A stretch of 64,000 nt of DNA from Sporobolomyces roseus (lineage: Eukaryota > Basidiomycota > Microbotryomycetes > Sporidiobolales > Sporidiobolaceae), in NCBI GenBank assembly GCA_016617785.1, contig JADILM010000010.1:124001-188000 (forward strand), in the 5' to 3' direction. How positions within the stretch are numbered: the first letter of the stretch is position 1; the number at the start of each line of letters is the position of its first letter. Under the pieces are notes generated by a model, which searched no databases, was not told where the DNA came from, and saw nothing but the letters and a program-made list of their open reading frames with translations. The position numbers and the translations under genes are program-made. Shown here in pieces: positions 23,900-35,742 of the stretch.

Positions 23900-24682
23900 T
23901 TATCGCCTCCCATTCCTTCCCTTTGTCGCCTTCGCACCCGGTTGTTCCATCGCTTCATTCATATACTTCTTCGCCTGACCTTTCAACAAATTCCAAACGA
24001 ATCCTCCCTGATCCTCCGCTTCCTTCTTCGCTTTCCTCCCCGTATCCCTCGTCCTAGTTGAAGTATCTGTATTAAACATTCCCCAAATCCCTTCCGCTTT
24101 CTTCATAGCCTCTTTAACGAAATCCTGAGTTCCTCCTCCTCCCAATTCATCTGCGAGATCTACTTCTTCCGGATCCTCAAACATTCTCTTTTTGGAATTC
24201 GTACTCTTTGCCGTACTCCTTCTCCTCCTCCTCTGTGCAGCAGATTCACCAGTTCTTCCTCCCAACCAACTCCCCTGTTCCTGTCCGAAATACCATTGAC
24301 TTCCTTTCTTCCCTACGTTGAATACTCCCCTTCCTACATTCTCGGCAGTTCTGAATGCGTCCCTCACTCCACCAGATACACCTTTCTCAGTCCCTATATT
24401 CTCATAACCCATATAAACTGCAGCGATCGTACTTGCTACTACTCCCAATTTCAATAGAGTTAAAGCAGTACGGAATCCCCATCGAAGAGTACCGATGAAT
24501 TGATTGAATGCGAAATAGGCAGAGAAGAGGGTTACGAGGAGTGGTAGGAATGAGGTTGGGTTTTGTAGGAGTTCCGAAGGGGAAGAGGGGAGTTGGGAAA
24601 TGATTGAATACAGGGGAGAAGTGATTGCACGAGGTAGGTAGGGCGCTCCCAAGTCTAATAGGTCGAGTAAGTAGTCCGACAT
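23900..24682 (-). CDS. APQ12-like nuclear-envelope/ER membrane protein
   Basis: Single exon, 260 residues, ATG at 24682 (MSDYLLDLLDLGAPYLP). Two adjacent hydrophobic segments at about residues 45-100 (FLPLLVTLFSAYFAFNQFIG, TLLKLGVVASTIAAVYMGY), separated by a short basic loop (LRWGFRTAL), match the pattern of the APQ12 family. Apq12 acts in nuclear pore biogenesis, mRNA export and membrane homeostasis at the nuclear envelope and ER. The following region is polar, with a basic cluster (QRRRRRSTAKSTNSKKR) and short amphipathic helices ending AKATKGRNGRR. It is longer than yeast Apq12, mostly through this tail. A TTTCGCAA octamer lies about 75 bases upstream. The assignment rests on topology and local resemblance. 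Confidence 0.5.
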   Translation of the reverse strand: MSDYLLDLLDLGAPYLPRAITSPLYSIISQLPSSPSELLQNPTSFLPLLVTLFSAYFAFNQFIGTLRWGFRTALTLLKLGVVASTIAAVYMGYENIGTEKGVSGGVRDAFRTAENVGRGVFNVGKKGSQWYFGQEQGSWLGGRTGESAAQRRRRRSTAKSTNSKKRMFEDPEEVDLADELGGGGTQDFVKEAMKKAEGIWGMFNTDTSTRTRDTGRKAKKEAEDQGGFVWNLLKGQAKKYMNEAMEQPGAKATKGRNGRR

Positions 24683-24959
24683 GACTTTGTTCAGAGAGTG
24701 AGGAGAGAGAAATCGAACTCTCGCTAAAAATCGTTACGTCGATAAAGTCTTGCAATTTCGCAACCAAACTCGTTCTCTACTCTCGAAATTGTCTACGCTG
24801 CTGTTCGTTCGAGGTCTCTCGCCTGAATTGATCGCAAGAGAGAGAGAGAGAGATATTCCTCCATTCCGTAATTAATACACTTTCTCCTCCTCCTCCTCTC
24901 CTTCTCCCCTTTCCCGTATCTACAAAACAACAATCCTCTGCATCCCCATTCGAGTGTCT

Positions 24960-27610
24960 CTATCTAGCCTCGAACGTCCTACTCCACATGAATGCCTCAC
25001 TCAACAACAATTCGGTATTCCCATCTTTCCAATCTTTCGTTGGTAAACTCTGTAAAAACATGATTATACTCTACTCTCATCAACTCTTCCTTTCATCAGC
25101 CTAACCATCTCTCAGAGTGTGAAGAGGATGTGAGAGGAGAGACGTACTTGGAAATCCATCGTTCTTAGTTGTTCAGACCATTTCACGAGGAATGATAAGC
25201 AGACGTATAAGTGGAATTCAGAGAACGCATCTCCACCTTCGGCCTGTACGTCCGAAGAAATCTACCAATCAGTCTTGCTCTAGAGAGAGAGAGATTGGCA
25301 AGAAGCGAGAACGTACGAGATAGGTATCCCACATTCTAACGATATTCTCGACTGACAATTCCCTCATCAATAAACAATTCATCCACCTAAACGCAAACTG
25401 AATGAATTCGACTCCTTCAGACTTCAAATGTTTAGCCAACGGAGCTGCCACATCACCCCCACTCATCAGCCTTCAATCATCTTTTTAGAGAAAGAGGAAA
25501 GGTGAGGGGGAATAAACTCACCATCAACTCGTTTACATAACAATTCCATCTTCTTGACAGCTCTCGTAATTCCCGGTTGCGCAAAAATGTAATTGTCTTG
25601 AATCCCATCTAGTAGTTTCGAGAGACACCAAAAACTGTCTGCTTCGAGAGCTTCAAGCGCCGAAGGTGGTAACAAGGATGGATCAAATTCTTCTGGATCC
25701 GAATCTGAACCCTCGCAACCAGGAGCTTTAGTGATTGACATAGACAGACGAGAACAATAAAGAGAAAGAGAAGGAGAGGAAGAGGACTTACTGATATACA
25801 ACCCCAAAAAGACCTGAAAGAAAGGAGTAACTAAATCATTTATCCCTTGTACGTACCCAGACGCAGGATGTCTAATAGCCCAAACATACAAAATCCTCTC
25901 CAAACTCTACTCGTCCCCCCAAACCATCCCCTCAAATCAGCTCCCTCTCGTTCCTCAAAGAAAAAGGTGAAAAAGAGCTTACCCTCTGAGTTCCCTCCAT
26001 CATCCACAATTTTACTCCCGGTCTAGTTCTAGGAACATCAATACTAATCTGATGCCAAATAGGTCCATCCAACCCTTTCACCCCTCGAGAAAAAGCGAGT
26101 TTAACCATATCTGCATAATCTTTCCTCTTCCTCGCCAACGTAACTTCTCTCCTCGAACACGGACTCGGCAAGTACCCCTACACACACACCATCTCAAAAG
26201 TCAGCTTAAGCCCCTCACTACTCGAGAGCGAGAAAGAGAGAGGGAGAGAAAACGTACGAGGAGGAGACTCCAAACGACGGGTCTCAACTCCCTCGTCACT
26301 CCACCCCAACTCAATTTTCTCAATTCACTCAAATCCGTCTCACCCCCTACACTCTCATCCTCCTCCTCCCCATCTCGAACTCCTTGTAAAACATCCAAGA
26401 ATTTCTTGCGTCTCCTTCGTTCTCGACCGATCTCACCAATTTCTTCTAATGGGTCGGGAGGTCGAGATGAGTATTCAATTTGATAATCTACTATTTTCTT
26501 TGTGGTTGATGAAGAGAGGGATGATGCGTTTAAAGGTGCGTAACCTGGTGGTGGACTATCTGAGTCTGTTGAGAGTCGGGAAGAAGATTCGTCGACGACG
26601 GAAGAGATTGATGCGCGGCGAGAGGGGTCGTCTTCTGGTCCAGGAGGTGAAGGGGCAGAGGTGGATGGTATAGAGGGAGATAACCATTCTTTCCGTAGTC
26701 GAGGGAGTACACTCGTTGGATCTGTACTCAACAACTGCTCTCAATCAGCCGAGTTTCCGAAAGAGTGAGAGAGTAGAATGAGAAGCGTACCTTTCACCAA
26801 TTCGTAAATATCTTCCCTCACATTCTTTCTCAACTTTTCTTTCTCACTCGCCTTCTTCTCTCCCTCTCCCTTTTCCCCCTCATCCTCAATATTTAAAGGT
26901 TCGTTAGAATTCCTCCTAATCTCTTCTTTCACCACCCGATCCGCTTCTTCCTGAACCTTGTTTATTCCACTAATATAACTCCCACCTCTCTTCAAAGGTC
27001 CTGTACTAGATTTGAGGTTGGAAGGTAAAGGAGGAGGAGGAGGTTTCGAGGAGGATGAGAACGAAGGAGAATTCGAGGAGGGGGATAAAGCGAGCGCAAC
27101 GTCTTTTGCAGAAGGTTGTCTTCTCAATACGTTCCTCGTTGTCGCGCTTGTTGGAGTAGGAGTAGTCGAGGAATTAGTAGAGGAAGAAGCGAAAGCGTTT
27201 CCTAAACTTGCGAACCAACCACCTCCTGTCGCGTTCACTGGGCTAGTCGTCGTTGGGGCTTGAGTAGGTTCGAGGTGTTGAGTAGCTATAGATAACTTGT
27301 TTACTGTTAATTCATCATCACTCCCATCTTGCCATGTATCATCTTCTTCTTCTTCTTCTTCCATCACCGCTTTCCCTTTCCCTCCTCCACCTCCTTTTTG
27401 AAACTTGTTGATTGTAGGGAGAGGTGAAGTAGTTGTGGTGGTCGAGGAAGAAGAAGAGCGCCTGTGGTGTTGCGAGAGGAAATGGGGGAGGGAATCAGGA
27501 GGGGGAGTAAAGGCGGGAAGTGGGGGAAGTTGAGGAGGTTTAGAAGACGACGAAGAGGGTTTCGAGTTGGATGAAGAGCTTGAGGAGGTACTGGTTGACC
27601 AGAGAGGCAT
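24960..27610 (-). CDS. GYP1: Gyp1/TBC1D22-type Rab GTPase-activating protein
   Basis: TBC-domain RabGAPs stimulate GTP hydrolysis by Rab/Ypt proteins, and Gyp1 acts on Ypt1-class Rabs at the Golgi. The first ATG in frame is at 27610 (MPLWSTSTSSSSSSN). About 450 residues of disordered Ser/Pro/Glu-rich sequence come first. The TBC domain then spans several exons: LSWGGVTRELRPVVWSLLL, GLDGPIWHQISIDVPRTRPG (arginine finger in the IDVPRT motif), LERILYVWAIRHPASGYVQG (glutamine finger in YVQG), DSFWCLSKLLDGIQDNYIFA and QFAFRWMNCLLMRELS. The C-terminus reads SIIMFLQSLPTKDWKDGNTE and ELLLSEAFMWSRTFEAR, specific to the Gyp1 branch. Both catalytic fingers are present. Long TC/GA-rich introns separate the exons. 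Confidence 0.9.
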
Positions 27611-28156
27611 TGGAGGAAGATGGGAGGGAAGGGGAGAAAGCGAAGGAACGAAGGGGGGAAACACGTTGAGAAGAGGAGAAGGAGAGGGGACGCGATCGAA
27701 TAGTTGTGCGCAGTCGAGTAGTGAGGTCTAGAGGTGTATTTGAAGTGGTCTAGTGTCGGGATTGAAAAGAGTGAGTGAGAGTGACAAAGTTGAGAGAGCG
27801 GTTTCGCTTTCAACTTTCGCAACAAGGTGGAGACAACGTCGTCTCATCACTTGATCTAGTCGGATATGGACTCGTTCGAAAGCTGAGATTAAGTGCCACT
27901 CAGCTAGCTAGCGGATAGACTCGTGTGAGCAGTGTGAAAGGTGAAAAGGTTGATTGAAAGGGAAGCCGTTCAACTTCATAAGGAGCGGGTCATAGTAGGA
28001 TAGCTAGTAGTAAATCGCTTAGTATGCAAATAGAGTATCAGATTGGCCTTTACTGAGATTAAGGGTGAATAGATATTGAGGCTTCTTCTCTCCTCGAATC
28101 TTTTGACTCTCCCTCTCATCACCTCTACTTACTCGCCCTCTCAATCGACTCTATTT
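27611..28156. promoter_or_regulatory. Divergent promoter of GYP1 and eIF2 gamma genes
   Basis: About 550 bases between two divergent start codons. It holds a TTTCGCAA octamer at 27815-27822, about 200 bases from the GYP1 ATG, and pyrimidine-rich leader sequence before the eIF2 gamma ATG (CTTCTTCTCTCCTCG at about 28082). No other gene is seen. Confidence 0.5.
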
Positions 28157-30461
28157 ATGGCAGCTCCTTCACCTCTATCCCAATCTCACCCTCCTCCAGC
28201 TTCTCACGATGGGGATGAAGGATCAGAAGGATCAGATGTCGAAGATGATCAACCCGTTCAACAAGTCACTTCAGCACTCAGGCAATTGTCAATGGTACAA
28301 GAGGTCGATGTAGACTTGTCTGAATTACACGCTTTGAGTCCAGAGGTTATCAGTAAACAGGCTACTATCAATATCGGTACATTCTTTCTCATTCTCTCTC
28401 ATTCATCTCACTTGTACTCAGTCACTGATGAGTGAACTGAGAGTGTACAGGTACTATCGGTCATGTAGCGTAAGCCTTACTCTCATACTCCTCCTTTCTC
28501 AGCCATCATTCCTTTTCCCAACTTTCCCATCAACTCCATCAAAAGGAATTAACTCTTACTCTCCCTTGATACAGTCACGGTAAATCTCAAACTGTGAAAG
28601 CAATTTCGGGAGTACACACTGTCCGATTCAAGAACGAACTCGAACGAAACATCACTATCAAATTAGGATACGCGAATGCCAAAGTACATTCCTTCTTCCC
28701 CCTCTCCTTCTCTTCTCTATGAAAAGCGTACTAATGAGGGGTTGGTGGAGTGTAGATTTACAAGTGTGAGAACCCAAGTTGTGAGAGACCTGGAAGTTAC
28801 AAATCTTATAGTTCAGATAAAGAAGATCATCCACCTTGTCAAAACTCTGGTTGTGGTGGTACTATGAAACTTCTCCGGTACGCATTCGCATTTCCTTCCC
28901 TTACATTGTGCTCAAGAGTCCAGATTGACTGATTTGTACGGGAATGACCTTTTGATGTGTACAGTCACGTTTCATTCGTCGATTGTCCAGGACACGATAT
29001 TCTCATGGCCACTATGCTCAACGGAGCTGCCGTCATGGACGCCGCTCTACTCCTAATCGCAGCAAACGAAACTTGTCCCCAACCTCAAACTTCGGAACAT
29101 TTAGCTGCGATCGAAATTATGAAACTCAAACACATTCTCGTTCTCCAAGTACGTCTTGTCCTCGGTCTCTCTTTCCTCGTACGAACCTTCACTGATAGTG
29201 AATGAGTTTTGGGGGAGAAATTAGAACAAAGTTGATTTGATCCGAGAACAACAAGCAGAAGAACATCATTCCCAAATTTTACAATTCGTGAAAGGAACCG
29301 TTGCCGACAATGCACCGATCGTACCCATCTCTGCCCAATTACGTTACAACATTGACGCGCTCGTCGAATACATTTGTACCAAAATTCCAGTACCAGTGAG
29401 GGATTTCGAGACGGCTCCGAAATTGATCGTGATTCGTTCTTTCGATGTCAACAAACCTGGTGCAGAAGTTGGAGATTTGAAAGGTGGTGTTGCAGGTGGA
29501 TCACTCTTGAAAGGTGTACTCAAGGTAAGCCCCCCGCCCATCATTTTTTTCTCTCTCTCTCTCTCTCTCTTACACATGAAGGGAGAAAAAAGCTGATTAA
29601 AAGGGAAGTGAGTGAATTCAGTTGGGTCAAGAGATTGAAGTTAGACCTGGAGTAGTCTCGAAAGACAGTGAGGGACGAATCGCTTGCAAACCTATTCGAT
29701 CAAAGATTGTTTCCTTATTGGCAGAGAAGAACGAGTTGAAATTCGCTGTACCGGGAGGTTTGATCGGAGTTGGAACTTGTACGCTCTCCTCTTCCTCCCT
29801 TCCTCTTTCCCCCCCTCTTTGAACTCTAGCTCATGAAGAGCGAGGTTGATGAATGTAGTGATCGATCCTCAATTGACGAGAGGAGATCGATTAGTTGGAC
29901 AAGTGTTGGGAACGAAAGGTACTCTGCCGAGTATTTATACAGAGATTGAAATTAGTTACTTCTTGTTGAGGAGGTTGTTGGGAGTTAAATCGGATGATAA
30001 GAAACAAACCAAGGTCAGTCCCTTCTTCTCCTTTCTTTGCGATTGAGAGAGCGGTGCTGACGACGGGATCGAGAGGGAGTAGGTTCAAAAATTGGCGAAG
30101 AATGAAATCTTGATGGTCAACATCGGTTCTACTTCAGAGGGAGGTCGTGTCGTTTCCGTCAAGGCTGATTTGTACGTCTTTTCTCATTCTTCTTCTTCTC
30201 TCTCTTCTCATCGAATAGAACTGATTTCGTCGATTCTCGCGAATACAGGGCCAAGATCTTGCTCAACACTCCTGCCGCTACTGAATTGGGAGAGAAGGTT
30301 GCGTTGTCTCGAAGGATTGATAAACATTGGCGATTGATCGGTACTTCTCCTTCTCCCTTCACTCTCCTCCTCCTAAACTGCGACTGACTTTGCGTTATTG
30401 ATGTATAGGTTGGGGTTCGGTTCGACGAGGAGCAGAGTACGAGTTACCCGATAACTACTAG
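28157..30461 (+). CDS. GCD11: Translation initiation factor eIF2 subunit gamma
   Basis: The GTPase subunit of eIF2 delivers initiator Met-tRNA to the 40S ribosome. The first ATG in frame is at 28157 ([18 protein letters not shown]). About 55 disordered acidic residues precede the G domain: [20 protein letters not shown] (G1), [13 protein letters not shown] (switch 1), a zinc-knuckle segment ([14 protein letters not shown] and [14 protein letters not shown]), [20 protein letters not shown] (G3) and [15 protein letters not shown] (G4). Domains 2 and 3 follow ([58 protein letters not shown]), ending at a TAG at 30459-30461. About ten short introns interrupt it. All GTP-binding motifs and the four zinc cysteines are present. 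Confidence 0.97.
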
Positions 30462-30801
30462 AGTGTTTCTTTCGCTTTCTCTTGCTTGTTATCCAAAAAC
30501 GAACTTTTCTTTCGTGACCCTCTTTCATCGTTTTCGTTCTTTCTCTCTCTTGACTGTCAACCCTGCAATTGTCTTGCTTCATTGTATCATGCTCACTCTC
30601 TTCTTACTCGCGTCATTGGGCGAACTGAGTGATCGCTTGAGCTCGAAAGACGTTGGGACGGAACGAGTTGCGATTGCGAGTTTGAGATGCGAGAAAAGGG
30701 ACGACGAGGAAAGCTACAACAGAGGAGGATTTGGTATATGAGATCGCGTAGAAAGCGAAAAGAGAATTGCGAGGGGATGCGAAGGCAGGTTTTGTCGAGA
30801 A
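30462..30801. other. Convergent 3' intergenic region
   Basis: About 340 bases between the stop of eIF2 gamma and the stop of the RNase III gene. It is probably two 3' UTRs. No coding feature is supported. Confidence 0.4.
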
Positions 30802-33800
30802 TCACGACTTTTCTTCCGTGGCCGAATCGGAGGGACTGAGATCGTCTGAAGCAGTCGCTGCAACAGAGACATGTTGGGTGAGGTCGGGAGTATTGGATGA
30901 GAAGGGTTCAGAGAGGCTGTCGAGGAAGGAAGGCGAAGAAGAGGGAGGCGAAGGAGCGGGTTTCGCTGAAAGTGCTTGATATCTTGACTTCCTTGACGAG
31001 TATCGTCGTTTAGGCGAAAGGTTCTTGGATCTGAGGAAGAGCGTGGCGAGGGATTCAGCAGATGCTCGGCAGATATGAAGACACAAACTCGACTGACGGT
31101 TTGATTTCGATGTAGCCAGCTTCGAGAGCGGTACGAACCAACCTATTCTTGTTCAAGTTGCGTATCTCCCTACCCTCTACTGTAACAGCAAGTTGCGGTC
31201 GATTTGGCGCAGTTACGGACCATCCGCATTGAATCGACGAGTCGGGAAGATCTCGACAAATACCCTCCAAGTTGAAGAAGAGGTAGAAGAACTGGTCATG
31301 GTAGTTGAATGGAAGAGTTCTAGATTGAAGTGGGATTGTTCTGGAGGGACGTCCCGGTCAGTCGTCAATGTGAGGTTTCAAAGAGTTGCGAGAGAAAGGC
31401 ACAAACCGATCTCTTGTTACGACACCTAAGCTCGTCAATTTCTCGATCAACACGGTCTTTGCCCTACTTTGACTGGGACAACTTGCTTCTGCTACGCCAT
31501 ACCCAGGAAGGACGACCTTGATACGAAATACGATTTCGCAACCTGGAATTGCTGCGATCCGATCGAAGGCGCCGTCGAAGGAATCGACTCGAAGAGGTGG
31601 TGGTGAAGCTGTAGATCCTACGTATTCAGGAAGATCGAGGTCCGGAGATTCGTCAAGTGCGGGAGTCGAAGAGGGCGTCAAGGCTGAGGGAGAAGAAGAG
31701 AAGTGGGAAGCTGGTTCTTGCTCGTCGATGGCGCCAGCCTCGTCAATGGCGGAATCGTCGAAGTTGGATTCATGTGCGTTGTATAGCATCGATTGCTGCA
31801 GTGGTTCATCGTCCGAGCTGCGACAAAAAGCGATTAATTCGTTGACGTCGGCAGTAAGAGGAGTTCTGCTAGACTCACTCAACAACGCAAATCGCGCCTA
31901 TCTTGACGTACTCTTGAAAGAGTGGCATATAGGTGAGTGTAGTTCCGATCTTCTCTCCTGATCTCGAAACAGGCTCCCAGCCCGGTAGTTTGAGTTCATA
32001 TTTCCATCGGACCGAACCTCGTCTCGGGCAGAGTTTCTCGAAATCCCTCACAATGTGAGGCAAGATGCGGTGATAGTTGAGGGGCAGTGACGTTCTTTCC
32101 TCCGGGAGACGTCTACTCAAAAAGCAAGGATCAGAGGGCGAACTGCGAGATGTCTCGGTTCAGTGATGCTTACAGATTCTTCGTAGCGAGACCTTTCTGC
32201 TGTAATATCTTGTATAGCGCTGCGGCTGCCTCTGAAAAGGATCTTCCCGAGCACGAAAATTCACCATGTCCCGGAAAGTTGAAATGCAACTCAAGGCGCA
32301 AAACATCGTCGGCTAGCCTGATCAGGCTTAGATGGAGCTTCTGCCGGCCCTTATTTGTAGGCGGCTGTCGAATGACGTGGAAGACGCGTCGCCGAGGTGA
32401 AGCTGCATCATCCGAGAAGCGCGCTTTGGTTTCACTGTCGGGGAAGGTCTTCGAACTTGGTAACGCTGCTACTACCCTCACGTCGGATTGTACCGGTGTG
32501 GAGCAAGCGCCTTCGAGAGACGCAGTGGGAGTTGCGATCGGCGGGAGAGTCGGTGACAAAGTAGTCGGAACAGCGGGAGTCAAAGTTGTTTGCGCAGGGA
32601 CGGATGTGGGAGGGGATGTAGATTGTAGCGAAGCGGGAGGAGGTGTGCTCAAGGATGAGAGAGAGGGAGAGGGCGCTGGGGAGGAAGAGGGTGTAGGCAG
32701 AGTGGCAGAAAGAACTGATCGAGCTCCCGTCGGCGAAAGCTCGGATTTCGTCGGGCTCAGACTTGCTTGACTGTTGAAGACATGCTTGTCAGCGAACACA
32801 ATTGAGAACTTGCGGTTCTGAATAGGACTCACTTTTCCACCTCGAGCAACCCGGCCAAACAGCATTTTCGCACCATTTCTCGAGCAATTGCAGCCGAGTA
32901 ACGGCCAGATCCGGAATGAGAGATTGCTTCTTGACCGGGTGGAGAGAATCTCCAGGTATGCGTGAGCCGTATCACCCCTTGACTTCCGAGGTCGAGTAGA
33001 TCATGAACTGCTTGCGAATCAATTTGGGCGTGTGAGCGGTCTGTTCGAAAAGGCAGGTCAGTACATGTAGCGGTGATATTCAGGAGCATGGCACGACGTA
33101 CATTGTAGAGGTAAGTCGCTACGACGAGGTGCGAATGTCCTGTGAATGAAGCGAGACTGAGAATGAATAGGATGAGATGCGAAGCTGCTAGAGAGTGACG
33201 AACGGTTCGACAATAATGAAGCCTTTCTTTGAGGCATCGCTCAGTAGAGCAGTATATGCAGTGTGTGTGGAGAGACCATGGCCGGTCGCGATAGTGTAGT
33301 TCTTGAGCTTGACTTCGACGACTACACTGAGGCATTGTTCGAGACGATGCTTCCAAACTCGGGTTCGAAACTCCTTGATGGCCGTAGTCAAGTTCTCAGT
33401 ATGTCCGAGAATCGGTCCTGTCGTTGAACACTCGGCACTTTGAGCAGAAGATCAGTGAAAGGTCGTATTTGTCGAGTTGTTTTCGAGAAAAAACTCACGC
33501 CAATAGTTTCTGAGAAGGATCTAAGACAGATTTCGCTTCGAGTCGAGGTATCGAGGTGAAGCGAGCGAAGAACTCCCTCTGCACTAGAGGAACAAGAAAT
33601 TTGAGGAGACTTCGCCTGCCGTTTGCGGAAGAGAGTGCGGCGAGATACGCCTCGAATCGATCAGCCGCCTGTGCGTCATCCAAGGTTTCGCCTCGGTAGC
33701 AATGTAAGCCGACGCCGTGAGCTAGCTTTGTCGCCATCTCGTTCGTGGTGAGACGAGTTGTTCTGCAAGGAAGAGGAGATCAGAGCGAACGAGCGAAATT

Positions 33801-34339
33801 GACGGGAATGAGTAAACTCACTCGTCATGGAGATACCGAAGATTAGTTCCTGTCACTGGAGCAATCAAGAAGACTGCTTGAGCGACGACTTCGCTCCAAA
33901 TTCGATCGCCTAAGAACTCCAATCGCTCCGGATGATACGCGTCCATGAACTCCCGTTGGTCCTTCTCTGGCAGAAGTCCCAGGGTCGATCCGCTGAAAAA
34001 GAGTGCGTTGAGACAAGGATCATTGAGGCGTTCACATTCAGTGGGTACGGGCGAGTTGAGCGAACGTCGAACCTGTTCGAGAGGCAGAATCTGGTCGAAA
34101 TCATCGTTGTCGATCGAGTTGAGCGGTCCAACGAAGGGTAGAGGCGGAAGCAGTCGATCTTGAGAGCTGCGTCGACGTATCCGGAGAGGTTTCTGTCGTT
34201 TGGCGAGGAAGGAAGAGGAGGGTAGATTTCTGCGAGGAAGGGAAATCGGCGTTGTCGGTCGGAAAGAGAACGTTCGAATCGCCTTGATCGCTGGAGGTGG
34301 TCGAATCGGTCGTAGTAGAGCTCTGTGAGCTACGAACAT
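30802..34339 (-). CDS. RNase III-domain protein with six dsRBD-like modules
   Basis: Ten exons join in perfect phase to 984 residues: 34339-33822, 33762-33499, 33437-33204, 33139-33102, 33040-32833, 32770-32174, 32112-31879, 31817-31407, 31319-31098, 31030-30802. The start MFVAHRALLRPIRPPPAIK is Arg-rich without acids, like a mitochondrial presequence. An RNase III domain lies at about 100-245. It keeps both signature regions (HPERLEFLGDRIW; AADRFEAYLAAL), so the Glu/Glu/Asp and Asp/Glu metal-binding positions are intact. Six degenerate dsRBD-like modules follow, sharing beta strands with a frequent LPG turn and a closing Ala-rich helix: about 275-338, 352-420, 545-619, 622-697, 765-825 and 835-908. 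Ser/Pro and acidic linkers separate them, and the tail is disordered. Modules 4 and 6 share an LPxNYH start. The likely role is double-stranded RNA cleavage or binding. Mitochondrial location is an inference. A paralogue lies at 46285-48073. Confidence 0.8.
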
Positions 34340-35742
34340 CCTCGTTGACTTTGTAAGCGATCTGCGAAACCGATTCCACCTTCGAGAGCTGCGCGAGAGC
34401 TGCGAACACCATCAGTCGGCTATGTAGTATGAGGGAAGCTCAGATTGTGCTCACCTTGATTTCTCCAAGCCAGTGATAATCTCTCAGACGTTCTGAAACG
34501 ATTAGGGGAAGAACAAAGGGAAAGTTGTCTCATTCTTGACCTTCAACCTCTCCGTGATGATATCGAAGACCACCGGAGCCGACTGGGAAGAACTCAAAAG
34601 CATCCTCTAGCCTCAGCAGCCCGTCAATACTCCGGAACGCCCCCTCAAATCGACTTTCGAAACCTTCAGTCAACTAGCAGCAGAGAACGGCGAGGACGCT
34701 TCGCAACGAATCAGGGTGTGAATGAGTAGGGAATATGAGACTGCTTGAGTGGATGGCAGCTGTGTCGGAGCGGTTCGAGGTGAGTGACATGTTAAGAAAG
34801 TCTTTTTCGCTGATATTTCGCTTTCGAGCCTGTTCGCTAGCTTCGAATGGATGATGGGACGATCTCGATACGCTCATAGGAGATCGACTAGCCTCGCAGA
34901 CCGCTGAGCACTTGTTTGGTCGACGAATCAGGCGATAACATCGTCGAAACGAAATTTGACTTTGCTCGACTGGCTGATTGAAGCACAATGGCATCTCGAA
35001 GAGCCAGAGACTCCGTATGGGGTACTGTGCAGCATCTTCTATCTCCTCCGGCGAGCAGAATGACCTCAAAGCTTGACCAATCCGACTGCTACGCGGAGAT
35101 ATCTCTCCGAAATCCGCTGTCGACTCGGTTTATCGCCCTCGACAAGCTACAATACTCGAATAAGACGATGAGTGAACTAGCAACGATTCTCGAGCGTTAT
35201 TTGGTGACCACCAGAAGCTTGGGAATATATTCAGGACGTTGGAGAAGCGGTCCAATGCTGAAGTGGACGAAGTTGAGTGGACGGGGAGGGTTCGAAGGAG
35301 GAAATAAAGGCCACTATCCGACAGCGTAACGATAAGTACAGTGTTTGCGTAGGTATAGGGGTGCTTTAATCATAGTAGATATACGGGCCAAGCTGCAACG
35401 AGCGAGTTTGCTTTCTTCGCAACTTTCGCAATCGATCTTTGCCATTTCATCACGCTTAGACCGCCCACTCAACTACTTCGCCGTCTCAGTAGCGTCTCTT
35501 TCGAGTACGCCATGCGGTCTCGAGTCGCTTTCGGTGCAAAAGATAGATAGCACGTTCGTGCGAAAATCGACTTTATCCTCCACACTTTTCACATCACTCT
35601 CCCCTCTCCCCTCTTTCACCTCGCGATCCTTTCGATAGGATCTCTTCGAATGATAGTAGAACCTTGACCCTCCTCTCCCCTCTGCGATCCTATCCTTCTC
35701 TTTCAAACCCTTTTCTCATCAAGGCCAAGATCCCGATATTGA
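34340..35742. other. Divergent promoter region, no supported gene
   Basis: About 1.4 kb between the divergent RNase III and cyclin genes. Open frames at 34988-35329 (+) and 34674-35069 (-) overlap each other and show no family resemblance. A TTCGCAACTTTCGCAA element is at 35416-35431, upstream of the cyclin gene. Confidence 0.4.

Noticed and set aside
24836..24853. (AG)n run, and the (CT)n run at 29551-29570
   Set aside because: Short simple repeats in a leader and an intron. They are common in this pyrimidine-rich genome and carry no further structure.
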